From Pisaster brevispinus (taxonomy: Eukaryota; Echinodermata; Asteroidea; Forcipulatida; Asteriidae): a stretch of 64,000 bases of DNA. The position numbers were made by a program, and so were the translations under genes. Of this stretch, positions 22,258 to 35,400 are shown piece by piece (the first letter of the stretch is position 1; each line of letters begins with the position of its first letter). Location: the NCBI GenBank assembly GCA_023634235.1, contig JAMKCF010000029.1:1240001-1304000 (forward strand), written 5' to 3'. The notes under the pieces are model-generated. The model worked only from the letters and a program-made list of their open reading frames with translations, was not told where the DNA came from and ran no database searches.

Positions 22258-22345
22258 AATAAGCTCAGTTGATTGACCGTTATATAACTGTGCCATTGTC
22301 AATGTTACATCCTCTCCAGCACATGTGGGTGAGGCTGGAATTACA
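22258..22345 (-). pseudogene. Relic duplicate of the start of the Ig-2 exon
   Basis: About 85 bp upstream of exon 4 repeat its first part: CATTGTCAATGTTACATCCT and CTCCAGCAC are shared, as are AAGCTCAGTT and GAGGCTGGA. The copy lacks the acceptor context, contains indels and has no donor, so it is a broken tandem duplicate of part of the exon. Confidence 0.8.
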
Positions 22346-22609
22346 TATGTATCATAAAAATGTACAGTCATAGTATGTGACTCTTTACAAAAGCACATGT
22401 TTTGTTTAAGAAGTGGGTAATATGTGTCATAGGTGTCATCTTCAGAAATTAACACCATTTACCTTCTTATTACCCAATTCTTGACTCAGTTTATTGGTTC
22501 AACAGTAATTTCAAACTCATGCCACTCTTTACATTTTGATGATGAAAAACACAATTCATTTATTTTAAAGTAACATGACAGCATTGCATGACACATGTGT
22601 AGCCCTTAC

Positions 22610-22927
22610 CGTTTTCACGCAAAACAATTGTTGTTATCTTCACAGAGTCTTGTGAGCCGAAGGTACAGTTGTAAACACCGAATCTGTTTGTCCTAATGGA
22701 GTCAGGCATGTAATAAAGTCTGGCACTGACTGAAGGGTCTGAATGATATCTCTCGTATCCTCCAGTTGGTAGATTACTGCTACTGCCAGTATCTAAGACA
22801 CGCTCAAAGGAGACGGCTGCGCCAGTGTCACTACCACTTTTATAACCACCAATGAAATGTCGATTATAAAGGTTTACATCTTTTGCATAAAGTCCTAAAT
22901 TGAAGCACGTGAAATCAGGAACTACTC
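22610..22927 (-). CDS. Exon 3: Ig-like domain 1
   Basis: A 318-bp exon (acceptor CTGACTAG, donor AACG|GTAAGG), phase 1-1. It reads VPDFTCFNLGLYAKDVN, FIGGYKSGSDTGAAVSF, YYMPDSIRTNRFGVYNC and TFGSQDSVKITTIVL. One cysteine pair (FTC...YNC), separated by a long V-like insert, fits an Ig-like domain of the divergent N-terminal Tie type. It is preceded by the signal-peptide exon across a 26-kb intron with matching phase. Confidence 0.75.
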
Positions 22928-25019
22928 CTAGTCAGGAAGAAAAAAGCCAGTAAAATACATAAGAAACATTTTATAAAGGAGTTTAAAACATTTGTCTGTT
23001 ATTATAATTAATATAATGTTGATTATGTCCAAATTGTAAGACACAATGGGTGAATCCATGCATTGTAATCAAAGTCTCACGATTATCAAGAAAAAACGTA
23101 AGTTCAGCCCTGTGCTGGGGAAAGCCGATATGAATCTATTTATTTTCAAAAGTTGATATTGAACAGGATTTTGTTTCATTTCTTTTTTTTTTCGGCACCA
23201 GTTGGTTTGCTTTGTTTAAAGACGGGCTCCAAAATCAAATTCAGTTTTGTAATGGACATATTTTCCCGTATATAAAGTTCTTATGAAAACCGGGGACAAA
23301 ACTACAAGTCTCTAACCTCAGGTTAAAGCAGTGTAAAATGTCATTTGACTTGATACCTTTCCAGGGTGATTTATGTCAACATAAACAAAACATCCAATGA
23401 CATCACATTCAAGTATAATGGATCTGTACACCTTTGTACAAAAAACTTTCTAAAGTTTGATCTTATTCAATCAAATGAGCGTTGAGTTTGACCTTTTGAC
23501 TAATACAAACATTCATATATAATACACTAGGTTTTTTGTATAGTGTCACTGTATTTAGACCACAGCGCTATACTAGTAGAGACCCATTTTGTGTTGGTAT
23601 CTAATGAAGTCATGTTTCACATTTTTCTCTGAAGAGCTCCCAAATAAAATGACATTTTACGCCATTAGTAACTTTCAAACTTTGACCATGGAGCCCTCAT
23701 TTAATAAAAACTAGCTTGGGTTTGATCAAAGAAAAATTAATAGAAAAATTGAGCGAGACTTGAACCAACGACCTCCAGATTACCGTACCGGCGCTCTACC
23801 AACTGAGGCTAACCACCCCTTTGTTGGCGGTCTCCCTATTAGTCAATATCTTTGTTCGGTGGTGCCAGTCAGAAGCCATTTAAAAGTTAGCTGCTGTGTG
23901 GCCAGGGATCACACCTGGCCCTATATAGGACTCTTCCTCTGTGCTGTACACTGTAGTATAAGTGATAGCGAAAGGCCGCCAGGGCTAGATCACACCCAAG
24001 TTTACGATACAACCTGGGAAGCGGCAGCCAGGAAATCACCTTCATCAAAACTAGGCAGCATACATTTATGAGAACCAAAGAAAAAAAAACACGAAAAAGT
24101 GATGAGTGATGGGTGATGAGAATCATGATATGGTTATCCCTGAATGTTAAGTGCTTTCGCTTTTCTTCAACCACTTTTTATTATGTTCAATTTTTTTTAG
24201 ATGCTTTGGACACATTCGAAAGCTGAATAATCATATCCATAATTTTTAGCAGAAATTGTCAGACTTCTCAGAAATTTTCAGACGTTATAAGATAAACTGC
24301 ATTGGTGCAACATTGCATTTGTGCCAATGAATAAGGGCCGCTACTCAGTCTCTTTGCTGATACATTCTCTCACACTAACATGGGGAAATAAGTCCCCAAT
24401 TCCGCCTTCGGAGACAATCTCCAGACACCTCCAATATATTTGTCAAAGTCAGGTCCTTACAATATTTAAAGCTTGTACAATATCTTAGAAATAGAACACC
24501 GAGAATGCTGAGCTGCATTGTCAGAGATCAGAATGTGTGTCAACTGTGTGACATGTCAGTTAGGGTCAAAGGCATTTTCACCAGATCAGCCAATGGGAAA
24601 TGTGAAATTTGAACTACAGCTAACGATATGACAGCGTGCATTTAATTACAGATAGGCACAGTATTATTATGGCCCAATTTTCAAGGTTCTGTTATATGGA
24701 CACATTTTAGAGATAAATGTAAAACAAAGTGGGTACATGCCCCATCCTTCACCAAATTTAACCCCTGCCCCGTGATAAAGAAATCTTAATAACCAAAACC
24801 AAAACCAAACATGAAACATACACTAAAAGAAACAGGATTAAAAAAATGTAGAAGTTTGAAAACAAAATAGAGAAAGTAGTTAAACCAAGGAGGAAACATT
24901 TTCTTGTCCCTTTTTAGAACAATAAAAAGTGAGTACACCCCATGCTGTAAAATACAGGTTTGTGGTATAGAAGGAATCCTCTATTTAAAATATACAAGCC
25001 ACATTCAATTACAAGTTTA
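22928..25019. other. First intron, part 1
   Basis: Contains the SINE at 23745-23935. Otherwise unique AT-rich sequence. I found no further exons. Confidence 0.5.
23745..23935 (-). mobile_element. tRNA-derived SINE
   Basis: On the minus strand it reads GGCTTCTGACTGGCACCACC, GAACAAAGATATTGACTAAT, AGGGAGACCGCC and the tRNA-like head TAGCCTCAGTTGGTAGAGCG with B box GGTTCAAGTCTCGC. This copy gives the uninterrupted sequence across the site where the 19-kb array later sits (compare 29160 and 48148). Confidence 0.75.
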
Positions 25020-25440
25020 TAATGTTTTAATAACATGTATCCAATTAGTTACCCTTGTGGCTATTTGAAATAAAAAGTCACATCCCCTTAAGGTGATCCC
25101 TCTGCTGCCGCTCCACAGGGCCCAATTTCATGACACTGCTTATCACAGAATTCTATGCTATAGCACCCTAAAGCACATAAACGTTGTCCCGTAAGCACAT
25201 AATTACGTGCTAAGCAGAGCCATTAAATTAGGCCCTGACTGTATTGTAAACTTAGGAGTGATCCCTGGCTATAAAGCAGTTACAGGTTGTATGGTTTCTG
25301 GCTGGCACCCCCGAACAAAGATTTTGATAAAATAGGGAGATTGCCAACACTAGGGCTAGATAGCTCAGTTGGTAGAGCACCATCAGGTAACTCCAGGGGA
25401 CGAGGGTTCAAATCCCACTCCGGTAAATTTGTCTTTGTTC
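25020..25440 (+). mobile_element. tRNA-derived SINE containing a MITE
   Basis: Same SINE family: AAGGTGATCCCTCTGCTG, GTGATCCCTGGCTATAAAGC, GAACAAAGATTTTGATAAAA, ATAGGGAGATTGCCAAC, then TAGCTCAGTTGGTAGAGCAC and GGTTCAAATCCC. The body is interrupted at 25118-25236 by a TIR element. Confidence 0.75.
25118..25236. mobile_element. 119-bp MITE inserted in a SINE
   Basis: The ends GGGCCCAATTTCATGACACT and AGCAGAGCCATTAAATTAGG plus CCC form about 24 bp of imperfect inverted repeat. Comparing with the SINE at 29040-29110 shows the segment is absent there, so the insertion is directly supported. Longer relatives lie at 26328-26505 and inside array units 3-5. Confidence 0.75.
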
Positions 25441-26327
25441 AACCCAAAATTGCTTAAAATTTCCCACTCAGTTTTCCTTATGGTTTACTACTTGATAATA
25501 TAGTTTCATTAATAATAATAATATAATATCTCCCGTAATGGATTACAATATTCAGGAAGATTGATGATTTTGAATAACACTTTAAAATGTATATTACTCA
25601 CTTGTTATCGATATAACCAAACAAAAAAAATCAACTTTTTTATCTTTACGAAAAAAAAAAAAGAATTTTGTGTGTGTGTGGTTTAGGCCCTACTCATCAA
25701 AAGTTAATTTAAAACAATTAATTCATCGCTGTATTTAGAAGATGAGCCTAAACAATAAACAAAGTGAGACAGATCCAGGAGTTTTCCCATTTATTCAAAG
25801 AAAGGCAGATAGAGGGTAGACTCAAGGACTCAACTAAACAAAACGCCATTGCCTGCAACAATGTTATTTGTTAGGGCATACAAGAAGTGCATTTTAATTT
25901 GTATACCAACAATGACATCATTAGTGACACTGACTAGCCTAGCCTTCCTGAGTAACACTACGGTGACACTGACAGTGACATCATGACACATGGCATTCTG
26001 CAAAGCTGCCAACATTTGCATCTTGCAATCAGGGAGATTTTGAACAACATTCAGAGAGATATTTAGAATCAAATTCAACTTAATCGGGAAAATGTTTCCA
26101 AAATCAGGGAGATTTTCAAATTTGTTCATCAGAGCGTGGAAAGATCGGTTTGTTTTCAACTGAAGTGGATTGGCCCTCTGTATGGAGCTACACTGTTGGC
26201 TATTGACTGTTATTACATTCACAAAATGTCGAGAGACGACCTCAATCCCATCAATCGGTGGCCGCAATAAATAAAAAAATTGCGCGGCAAGATCGACCCT
26301 TGTGAGAACGAAGATGACACACTGAGA

Positions 26328-26505
26328 TGGTCCAATATCATGGATCTGCTTACCTTAAGCAAAGATTCAGGGCTTACGGAAGCAGGGAGGACAAGCGTAT
26401 TTCACGGGTTAGCAGGGAAGTTTTGCTTGTTCGCGTCACTAAGCATTCTTCGCTTACACAGCGAGCACAGACATTTGGTGATTGCCCAAAGTGCAGAATG
26501 GTGAT
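26328..26505 (+). mobile_element. Diverged copy of the same MITE family
   Basis: Reads GGTCCAATATCATGG then CTGCTTACC, CAAGCGTATTTCACGGG, GTTAGCAGGGAAG and CTAAGCATTCTTCGCTTACA. These match, in reverse orientation, the internal sequence of the longer copies in array units 3-5. The right terminus is unclear. Confidence 0.55.
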
Positions 26506-27629
26506 CACATCGCAGACTTCGGCAGTCGCCGCAGTTTAGAAGCGGGTCATTTTGACCACATCACTATCACAACTTTTACAAATTACTACGCCGTGTGAAT
26601 TTACAAACCGTCCCAGGTACAAATTAACAACTATAATTTGTTGGTATAGTAACAAAATAGTTAACTAGGTGTATGATTAATATCCCCCTAAACATGAACT
26701 ATTTTATGCGTAAACACCTTTTCTTGCGGGCTATTTTTATGAAACTGGATCATACACTCGAATACAGAGGACGCACTTTTATAAGGTTTTGGTTACCAAA
26801 ATAGGGAGGAAGCGAATAAATAAAATGTTTACCCAGAGTTAAATGACCCACTTAACTCTGGTGGCAGTGAACAAACTTGAACTGCAACCATTGAGGAAGT
26901 AGGCCTATTTGAAAAAAAAATACAACACAATAATTATTGTACCGTTTTGGAACGTGATATTGAGTTGGAAAATATTATTATTATTATTTAGTTTTTGGAG
27001 AATAGTCAATTGTGGCAATAAAATGCTTTCAAATGCCGTTCTAACAACTTGGTCAAATTTTTTATCATAACAGATGTACATTTTCTATCAAATGCGTTTG
27101 TCCTTAGGTTTTCAACCAACATAGACCTAGCCAAACAATAATCAATAACTTGAGGTCTTAACGGCAAACAGACATCCAAACACCCCGGCAAAGAGCACTT
27201 TGGATGTGTTTGTTTGTTTTATACGTATTTATTAAACAGGGAGGGAGTTCAACAACTTCAAAAACGAAAGACGAACTGAGTTTGTTGTTATTAAGCCATT
27301 GTCCCTTTCTTCGCGGGGTTTTCTCGAAGTAGAAAAAGTATTTACTTTGTCTTTTTTCTTCTTCGTGTAGTACATGTAATTACTTCATAAAGAGTGTTTT
27401 TATAAAAAAATAATAAGCGTCCCCGGCCCTATTTACTAATGTTTTAATGTTTTAATTCATTCGTTTTACAATAATATGTTAATATATGGTATGTGCCTAG
27501 TCTGTTTTTTGCTGGTGATTTTTCTTGCTGAATGGTGGAATTCCGAGAGCAAAAAGTTACACGGTATGTAACACTGTGTGTGTGGAACCTCACTGCTGAA
27601 CTGTGCTCATTTTATAGCCTACCTATACA
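26506..27629. other. First intron, part 2
   Basis: No gene seen. The last few hundred bases may be the LINE 5' region, but its start cannot be fixed. Confidence 0.4.
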
Positions 27630-28870
27630 ATGGTTTGCATCCAGTATTCTACAAACCAGTTGACATCTATAAATAACCGTCCTCGTGATGGAAAATATTA
27701 CAAGTACAATTCATTGTCACCAGACCTGTGTGCCAAACTAAAATCCCTTGGCATTGCTAGACCAACTAGACGTGGATGTCGTGGTGGCAAACATAAACCG
27801 AGACGGATACAAACAGTGAGATCGAGAAGACCTGTTATGTGCTACCAAAAGCTGAATATTCGACCAAGAACACTAGTCAGTATCCCCAGATCTAGTGGAG
27901 AGGATAAACCATCATATTTCATGCCAACATTTCTTCTGACCAATGCTCGCTCAGCCTTAAACAAAATGGATGAAATAGCTCAAGCAGTGAACAAGAATCC
28001 AACATATGTTACAGTTATTACAGAATCATGGTTATCCCCTTCAGTTATACCGGAACTGTATCACATTGAGGGTTACAACACTTTCAGTATCTGCCGTGAA
28101 AACAGACGAGGTGGTGGCATCCTTCTTTATGTGCGTGACATCATCAAAGCTGAGGAGATGACTGATGTGGATATTCCACCTGAACTTGAAGTAACTTGGC
28201 TGCTACTTTCACATCCCAAGTTCCCGATGGAATTCCCCTATTTAGTAGTGTGTGCTGTCTATATTGCGCCTGACTCTCCTCACCAACAGCTGCTTGTTTC
28301 CAATCTGATCTCAACAGTGGACTATATTAGAACTCACAAATCCCAAGCTGGGATCAGCATCCTTGGTGATTTTAATCGGACTGTTGTTCATCCTGTATGC
28401 GCTGGCATCTTCTGACACAGGTTGTTAAATCCCCAACAAGGAATGACGCCATTCTAGATTTGATCCTAACTAATATGAATGGGCATTACAACCGCCCAAC
28501 GGTTACGTCACCTCTTGGAATGAGTGATCACAACAGTGTCAATTGGTCGCCTAAACAGTTAAAATCACTAAACACTAAAGTGAAGAGAACAATTCAACCC
28601 ATGGCTGATTCAAATATTTGTGCATTTGGTAGGTGGATACAGGACCAATCATGGTCTGAAGTATTGAATGAAGTTGATGTTCAGTCCAAAGCAGATGCTT
28701 TCTATATAATCCTGAATGAGGGTATGTTTTACGGACTGGTTGTCTTTTTTAGTGTGTTTTTGTTGTATCTCTTTGTATCTTGTTCTGAGATTTTTTATTG
28801 TAATTTTGTATATATTGTAAATTTCATGTAATTCAGCCTTTGGCTGCAATGTGATTTTATCAATAAACCA
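27630..28870 (+). pseudogene. LINE with endonuclease domain and deleted reverse transcriptase
   Basis: Frame 27630-28415 encodes an apurinic-type endonuclease: LLTNARSALNKMDEIAQ, VTVITESWLSP, RGGGILLYVRD, VCAVYIAPDSP and ISILGDFN. A frameshift near 28400 moves the continuation to frame 28397-28714 (VVKSPTRNDAILDLILTN, GMSDHNSV). At about 28715 coding sequence stops and a typical LINE 3' end follows (ATTCAGCCTTTGGCTGCAAT, TTTATCAATAAACC, short ATTA-rich tail). The whole reverse transcriptase is missing, so this is an internally deleted copy, CR1/L2/Crack-like. Confidence 0.8.
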
Positions 28871-28954
28871 ATTAATTAATAAATAGGGTCTAATAGACAC
28901 GCCCTCTATTATAAACTTTACAAAAAAGCACATCTAGGCCTACATTACTCTTCA

Positions 28955-29160
28955 TGAAGTTTGAACAATTGCGTTCAAGTCCTGCTCTAGCCAATTTCCC
29001 TTGTGGTTTGTTACTTTATAATTGAAATAAAAAGTCGAATCCCCTTAATAAGGTGATCCCTGTGCTGCTGTTCCCAGGTTGTATTGTAAAATTGGATGTG
29101 ATCCCTGGTTATGCGGCAGTTACAGGTTAAATGGCTTCTGACTGGCACTCCAAACAAAGA
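28955..29160 (+). mobile_element. Left half of a SINE split by the tandem array
   Basis: Contains GCGTTCAAGTCCTGCTCTAG, AAGGTGATCCCTGTGCTGCT, GATGTGATCCCTGGTTATG, GGCTTCTGACTGGCACTCC and stops at AAACAAAGA directly before the array. The missing remainder (ATAGGGAGACCGCC plus the tRNA-like head) is at 48148. Confidence 0.75.
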
Positions 29161-32100
29161 CTAGACATTAGGTGTTTGTGAACAAACACAAAGCTGTTCC
29201 GTTTTGTTTTGCTTTGATTAAACGATCCAGACATTTAAAATGAGCCTAAGTTCAAGATTGAACGATATGGTCCCACTTCCGGTTGACTCAGAAGTAAAGG
29301 TCAACATGGGGTCACGGTAACCCAAGGCTTATCTTCAATGCTCAAAAGGTTTATAACTGAAAAGAAATTGAACATGGGTTGTGTAGTTCTTGAGATATGG
29401 TCCCACTTTCGGTTGACCCGGAAGTAAAGGTTAACATGGGGTCACGGTATCCTAAGTTCAGTCTTCAATGCTTGAAGGGTCTATAACTGAAAAGAACATG
29501 TACATGGGTTGTGTAGTTCTTGAGATGTTGCACTGCAGAGGCAATGTTTTTTATCACAAGCGCAGTTGTGTTAACGGCTTTTTTTACTCTAAATTTTGTT
29601 ATCGAGGAACAGGTCTCACAAGCTAGCATGTATACCAATCCTGTGACGGTTACACGGTTAACCAGCCGATTAACCGGTTAAACGTTTACATTTTTACGGT
29701 TCGGATAAGCATAAAACAATTCAATCGAAAATTGCTAAACATTGACTATGAATTTGCTTATTCAAAATCAAATCGCTTATTCGGAATCAATTCGCTTATT
29801 CAGAATCAAATCACTTATTTGGAATCAATTCGCTTATTCTGAATAAATTCACTTATTCAGAATCAAAACGCTTTTTCACAATCAATTTGCTTACTCGGAA
29901 TAATTTCGCTCATTCAAAATCAATTTGCTTATTCAGAATCATTGCTGATTCATAACCATTTTGCCTATTCATAACCATTTCGCCAAGTCGTAAGCATTAT
30001 GCTTGTTGATAAAGATTGTGAAGTTTCTTTAAATACACTTAACACTACATCATTCAATGATTCATCACAAGACGCATGAATGATAGTACCATTTCGATGT
30101 TCATTCATAAAATGTGTATGCCGTGTAAACTTCCAAATCTCAGGCAGGTGTATTCATCCATGCACTGTTGCTTTTACGGAATGGCTTATTCGGAATCAAT
30201 TCGCTTATTCAAAATCAATTCGCTTATTGGTATCAATTCGCTTATTCGAAATCAATTCGCTTATTCAGAATTAAAACGCTTATTCAGAATCAATTCGCTT
30301 ACTCGGATTAATTTCGCTCATTCTAAATCAATTTGCTTATTCAGAATCAATTCGCATATTCAGAATTAAAACGCTTATTCAGAATCAATTCGCTTATTCA
30401 AAATCAATTCGCTTATTGGTATCAATTCGCTTATTCGAAATCAATTCGCTTATTCAGAATTAAAACACTTATTCAGAATCAATTCTCTTACTCGGATTAA
30501 TTTCGCTCATTCTAAATCAATTTGCTTATTCAGAATCAATTCGCATATTCAGAATTAAAACGCTTATTCAGAATCAATTTGCTTACTCGGAATAAATTCG
30601 CTCATTTGAAATCAGTTTGCTTATTTAAAATCTAATGGCTTATTCGGTATCAATTCGCTTATTTGGAATCAATTCGCTTATTCAGAATTAAAACGCTTAT
30701 TCAGAATCAATTCGCTTACTCGGATTAATTTCGCTCATTCTAAATCAATTTGCTTATTCAGAATCAATTCGCATATTCAGAATTAAAACGCTTATTCAGA
30801 ATCAATTTGCTTACTCGGAATAAATTCGCTCATTTGAAATCAGTTTGCTTATTTAAAATCTAATGGCTTATTCGGTATCAATTCGCTTATTTGGAATCAA
30901 TTCGCTTATTCAAAATCGAATGAATGATAGTACCATTTCGGTACTTATGAATGATAGTACCATTTCGATGTTCATTCATAAAACGTTTATGCCGTGTAAA
31001 TTTCCAAATCTCAGGCAGGTGTATTCATCCGTGCACGGTCGTTTTTTGTAAATTTTATGCACAGGCTTAATTTAAAGCTAAATGCTGTTGTATTAAAATC
31101 GTAATTGTAAAACTTTGTGTGCCCTTTATTACCGATCGAGTATGTTATTTTCGTATGGCATGAATAGTAAAAAATTTATGGGACATGAGTTATTGTTAAT
31201 TTTGGCTTTTGACCCCAAATCCAACACTGACCCTATACCCATGGAAAAGGTAATTTCACGTTTTTATACATTATTTCCCCACTCAGCTCTAATTCTTGCC
31301 CTATTGCATCCCCACCAAGTGTTTTGTCTGCTAGACGGTGATTTCCCAAAGTAATGCGTTCGCACAAGAACCTTAAAAACGTGGTTTCAGGCGAATGGGT
31401 AGCCTTGTTTCCTTCACGATTGAGCTTCAAGTAATGCGTTTGCATAAGAAACCTAAAAGATCGTTTTCCGGTGAACGGGACCCAAGCGCGGACAAGTCTG
31501 CTACGCGGGCAACATCGTCCCACACACGGCGTTCTATTTTTCTACGTTCACGCTGCTAATACCTGAGTAACGATAAGATCTGAGCGGACACACGACGCTC
31601 TGCGCTGAGAGCAAGACAACTCGATTCTTGTGAATGAAAGTAGACTTGCGTTAGTCGGCGCAGGAATGACTCTTTATAATACACTCTACATACAAACAAC
31701 GCAAAAACACGGGTCACAAATGGGTAGGACTTGATCAAGTTTTTAAAAAAGCAAGCAAGAGCGCCGTTTAACTGGTATAGCGCCCTCATTTGTTAAAAAA
31801 AATTAGAGCTTGACTCCTTTTTTATTTATAAACTCACAGATTATAGGCAAAGTACCCGTGGCGTTAAATTTGCCTGAGAATTTGGGGTTTTTTTTTACTA
31901 ACAATGTTTTGGTAAGTTTTGATGCTTTTAAACTGAAGTTCAATGAAATCTTTCTTGTTTTAAGAAACATTTGTGTAATCTAGGACGTTAAATTTGAGCT
32001 TAATTGAAAAAATATGTTTCTAGAAGTCGGATTTGATTCCACTATCTCCATGTGTTTTGTGCACGGGCGAAAATGCGCAATAAATGACGTCATTATGACG

Positions 32101-32419
32101 TCGTTCGTTGTTTTAGGCCGGAAAGCACATCTACAGTATCTCATAAGTCTAAAACTAAAAAAAGTTTGACGATCGGCGGTATACTTTTTGAGATATGGTG
32201 CTTACAAGGCTGGCTAATTAAATATTCACCTCGCTCTAAAGTGGCTAATTAATTAACAATTTTAACAACTATCACAATAAATGTTAAGTTTATGTACTAA
32301 GCTTCAATTTGATATATGACCAAACCCCTTCATATTTAAACATTAGGATATTTGGTGTATACAAAAAACGTGTACAAATGTTATGGGATTTAGGTGGAAA
32401 CAAAGATTAATAATAATAA
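29161..32419 (+). repeat. Array unit 1 (type A)
   Basis: 5' hairpin form GTGTTTGTGAACAAACAC. Two core repeats (CACTTCCGG near 29274 and CACTTTCGG near 29403, 129 bp apart). The middle is a 19-bp minisatellite (CGCTTATTCAGAATCAATT) from about 29750 to 30915, then the conserved 3' half. The end lacks the terminal hairpin: AAT repeats pass straight into unit 2. Confidence 0.85.
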
Positions 32420-35400
32420 CTAGACATTAGGTGTTTGTGAACAAACACAAAGCTGTTCCGTTTTGTTTTGCTTTGATTAAACGATCCAGACATTTAAAAT
32501 GAGCCTAAGTTCAAGATTGAACGATATGGTCCCACTTCCGGTTGACTCAGAAGTAAAGGTCAACATGGGGTCACGGTAACCCAAGGCTTATCTTCAATGC
32601 TCAAAAGGTTTATAACTGAAAAGAAATTGAACATGGGTTGTGTAGTTCTTGAGATATGGTCCCACTTTCGGTTGACTCGGAAGTAAAGGTTAACATGGGG
32701 TCACGGTATCCTAAGTTCAGTCTTCAATGCTTGAAGGGTCTATAACTGAAAAGAACATGTACATGGGTTGTGTAGTTCTTGAGATGTTGCACTGCAGAGG
32801 CAATGTTTTTTATCACAAGCGCAGTTGTGTTAACGTTTTTTTTTACTCTAAATTTTGTTATCGAGGAACAGGTCTCACAAGCTAGCATGTATACCAATCC
32901 TGTGACGGTTACACGGTTAACCAGCCGATTAACCGGTTAAACGTTTACATTTTTACGGTTCGGATAAGCATGAAACAGTTCAATCGAAAATTGCTAAACA
33001 TTGACTATGAATTTGCTTATTCAAAATCAAATCGCTTATTCGGAATCAATTCGCTTATTCAAACTCAAATCACTTATTATGAATCAATTCGCTTATTCTG
33101 AATAAATTCGCTTATTTAGAATCAAAACGCTTTTTCACAATCAATTTGCTTACTCGGAATAATTTCGCTCATTCAAAATCAATTTGCTTATTCAGAATCA
33201 TTGCTGATTCATAACCATTTTGCCTATTCATAACCATTTCACCAAGTCGTAAGCATTATGCTTGTTGATAAAGATTGTGAAGTTTCTTTAAATACACTTA
33301 ACACTACATCATTCAATGATTCATCACAAGACGCATGAATGATAGTACCATTTCGATGTTCATTCATAAAATGTGTATGCCGTGTAAACTTCCAAATCTC
33401 AGGCAGGTGTATTCATCCATGCACTGTTGCTTTTACGGAATGGCTTATTCGGAATCAATTCGCTTATTCAAAATCAATTCGCTTATTGGTATCAATTCGC
33501 TTATTCGAAATCAATTCGCTTATTCAGAATTAAAACGCTTATTCAGAATCAATTCGCTTACTCGGATTAATTTCGCTCATTCTAAATCAATTTGCTTATT
33601 CAGAATCAATTCGCATATTCAGAATTAAAACGCTTATTCAGAATCAATTCGCTTATTCAAAATCAATTCGCTTATTGGTATCAATTCGCTTATTCGAAAT
33701 CAATTCGCTTATTCAGAATTAAAACACTTATTCAGAATCAATTCTCTTACTCGGATTAATTTCGCTCATTCTAAATCAATTTGCTTATTCAGAATCAATT
33801 CGCATATTCAGAATTAAAACGCTTATTCAGAATCAATTTGCTTACTCGGAATAAATTCGCTCATTTGAAATCAGTTTGCTTATTTAAAATCTAATGGCTT
33901 ATTCGGTATCAATTCGCTTATTTGGAATCAATTCGCTTATTCAAAATCGAATGAATGATAGTACCATTTCGGTACTTATGAATGATAGTACCATTTCGAT
34001 GTTCATTCATAAAACGTTTATGCCGTGTAAACTTCCAAATCTCAGGCAGGTGTATTCATCCGTGCACTGTTGCTTTTACGGAATGGCTTATTCGGAATCA
34101 ATTCGCTTATTCAAAATCAATTCGCTTATTGGTATCAATTCGCTTATTCGAAATCAATTCGCTTATTCAAATTAAAACGCTTATTCAGAATCAATTCGCT
34201 TACTCGGATTAATTTCGCTCATTCTAAATCAATTTGCTTATTCAGAATCAATTCGCATATTCAGAATTAAAATGCTTATTCAGAATCAATTTGCTTACTC
34301 GGAATAAATTCGCTCATTTGAAATCAGTTTGCTTATTTAAAATCTAATGGCTTATTCGGTATCAATTCGCTTATTTGGAATCAATTCGCTTATTCAAAAT
34401 CGAATGAATGATAGTACCATTTCGGTACTTATGAATGATAGTACCATTTCGATGTTCATTCATAAAACGTTTATGCCGTGTAAACTTCCAAATCTCAGGC
34501 AGGTGTATTCATCCGTGCACGGTCGTTTTTTGTAAATTTTATGCACAGGCTTTATTTAAAGCTAAATGCTGTTGTATTAAAATCGTAATTGTAAAACTTT
34601 GTGTGCCCTTTATTACCGATCGAGTATGTTATTTTCGTATGGCATGAATAGTAAAAAAATTATGGGACATGAGTTATTGTTAATTTTGGCTTTTGACCCC
34701 AAATCCAACACTGACCCTATAGCCATGGAAAAGGTAATTTCACGTTTTTATACATTATTTCCCCACTCAGCTCTAATTCTTGCCCTATTGCATCCCAACC
34801 AAGTGTTTTGTCTGCTAGACGGTGATTTCCCAAAGTAATGCGTTCGCACAAGAACCTTAAAAACGTGGTTTCAGGCGAATGGGTAGCCTTGTTTCCTTCA
34901 CGATTGAGCTTCAAGTAATGCGTTTGCATAAGAAACCTAAAAGATCGTTTTCCGGTGAACGGGACCCAAGCGCGGACAAGTCTGCTACGCGGGCAACATC
35001 GTCCCACACACGGCGTTCTATTTGTCTACGTTCACGCTGCTGATACCTGAGTAACGATAAGATCTGAGCGGACACACGACGCTCTGCGCTGAGAGCAAGA
35101 CAACTCGATTCTTGTGAATGAAAGTAGACTTGCGTTAGTCGGCGCAGGAATGACTCTTTATAATACACTCTACATACAAACAACGCAAAAAGACGGGTCA
35201 CAAATGGGTAGGACTTGATCAAGTTTTTAAAAAAGCAAGCAAGAGCGCCGTTTAACTGGTATAGCGCCCTCATTTGTTAAAAAAAATTAGAGCTTGACTC
35301 CTTTTTTATTTATAAACTCACAGATTATAGGCAAAGTACCCGTGGCGTTAAATTTGCCTGAGAATTTTGGTGGGTTTTTTTACTGACAATGTTTTGGTTA

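Noticed and set aside
25830..26267. 145-codon minus-strand open frame
   Set aside because: No domain, and the plus strand shows internal repeats (AATCAGGGAGATTTT twice) that can explain a chance frame.
29750..34400. Plus-strand frames reading SIRLF/INSL/FAYS repeats
   Set aside because: They are translations of the 19-bp minisatellite; a period of 19 does not preserve frame, and stops appear throughout.
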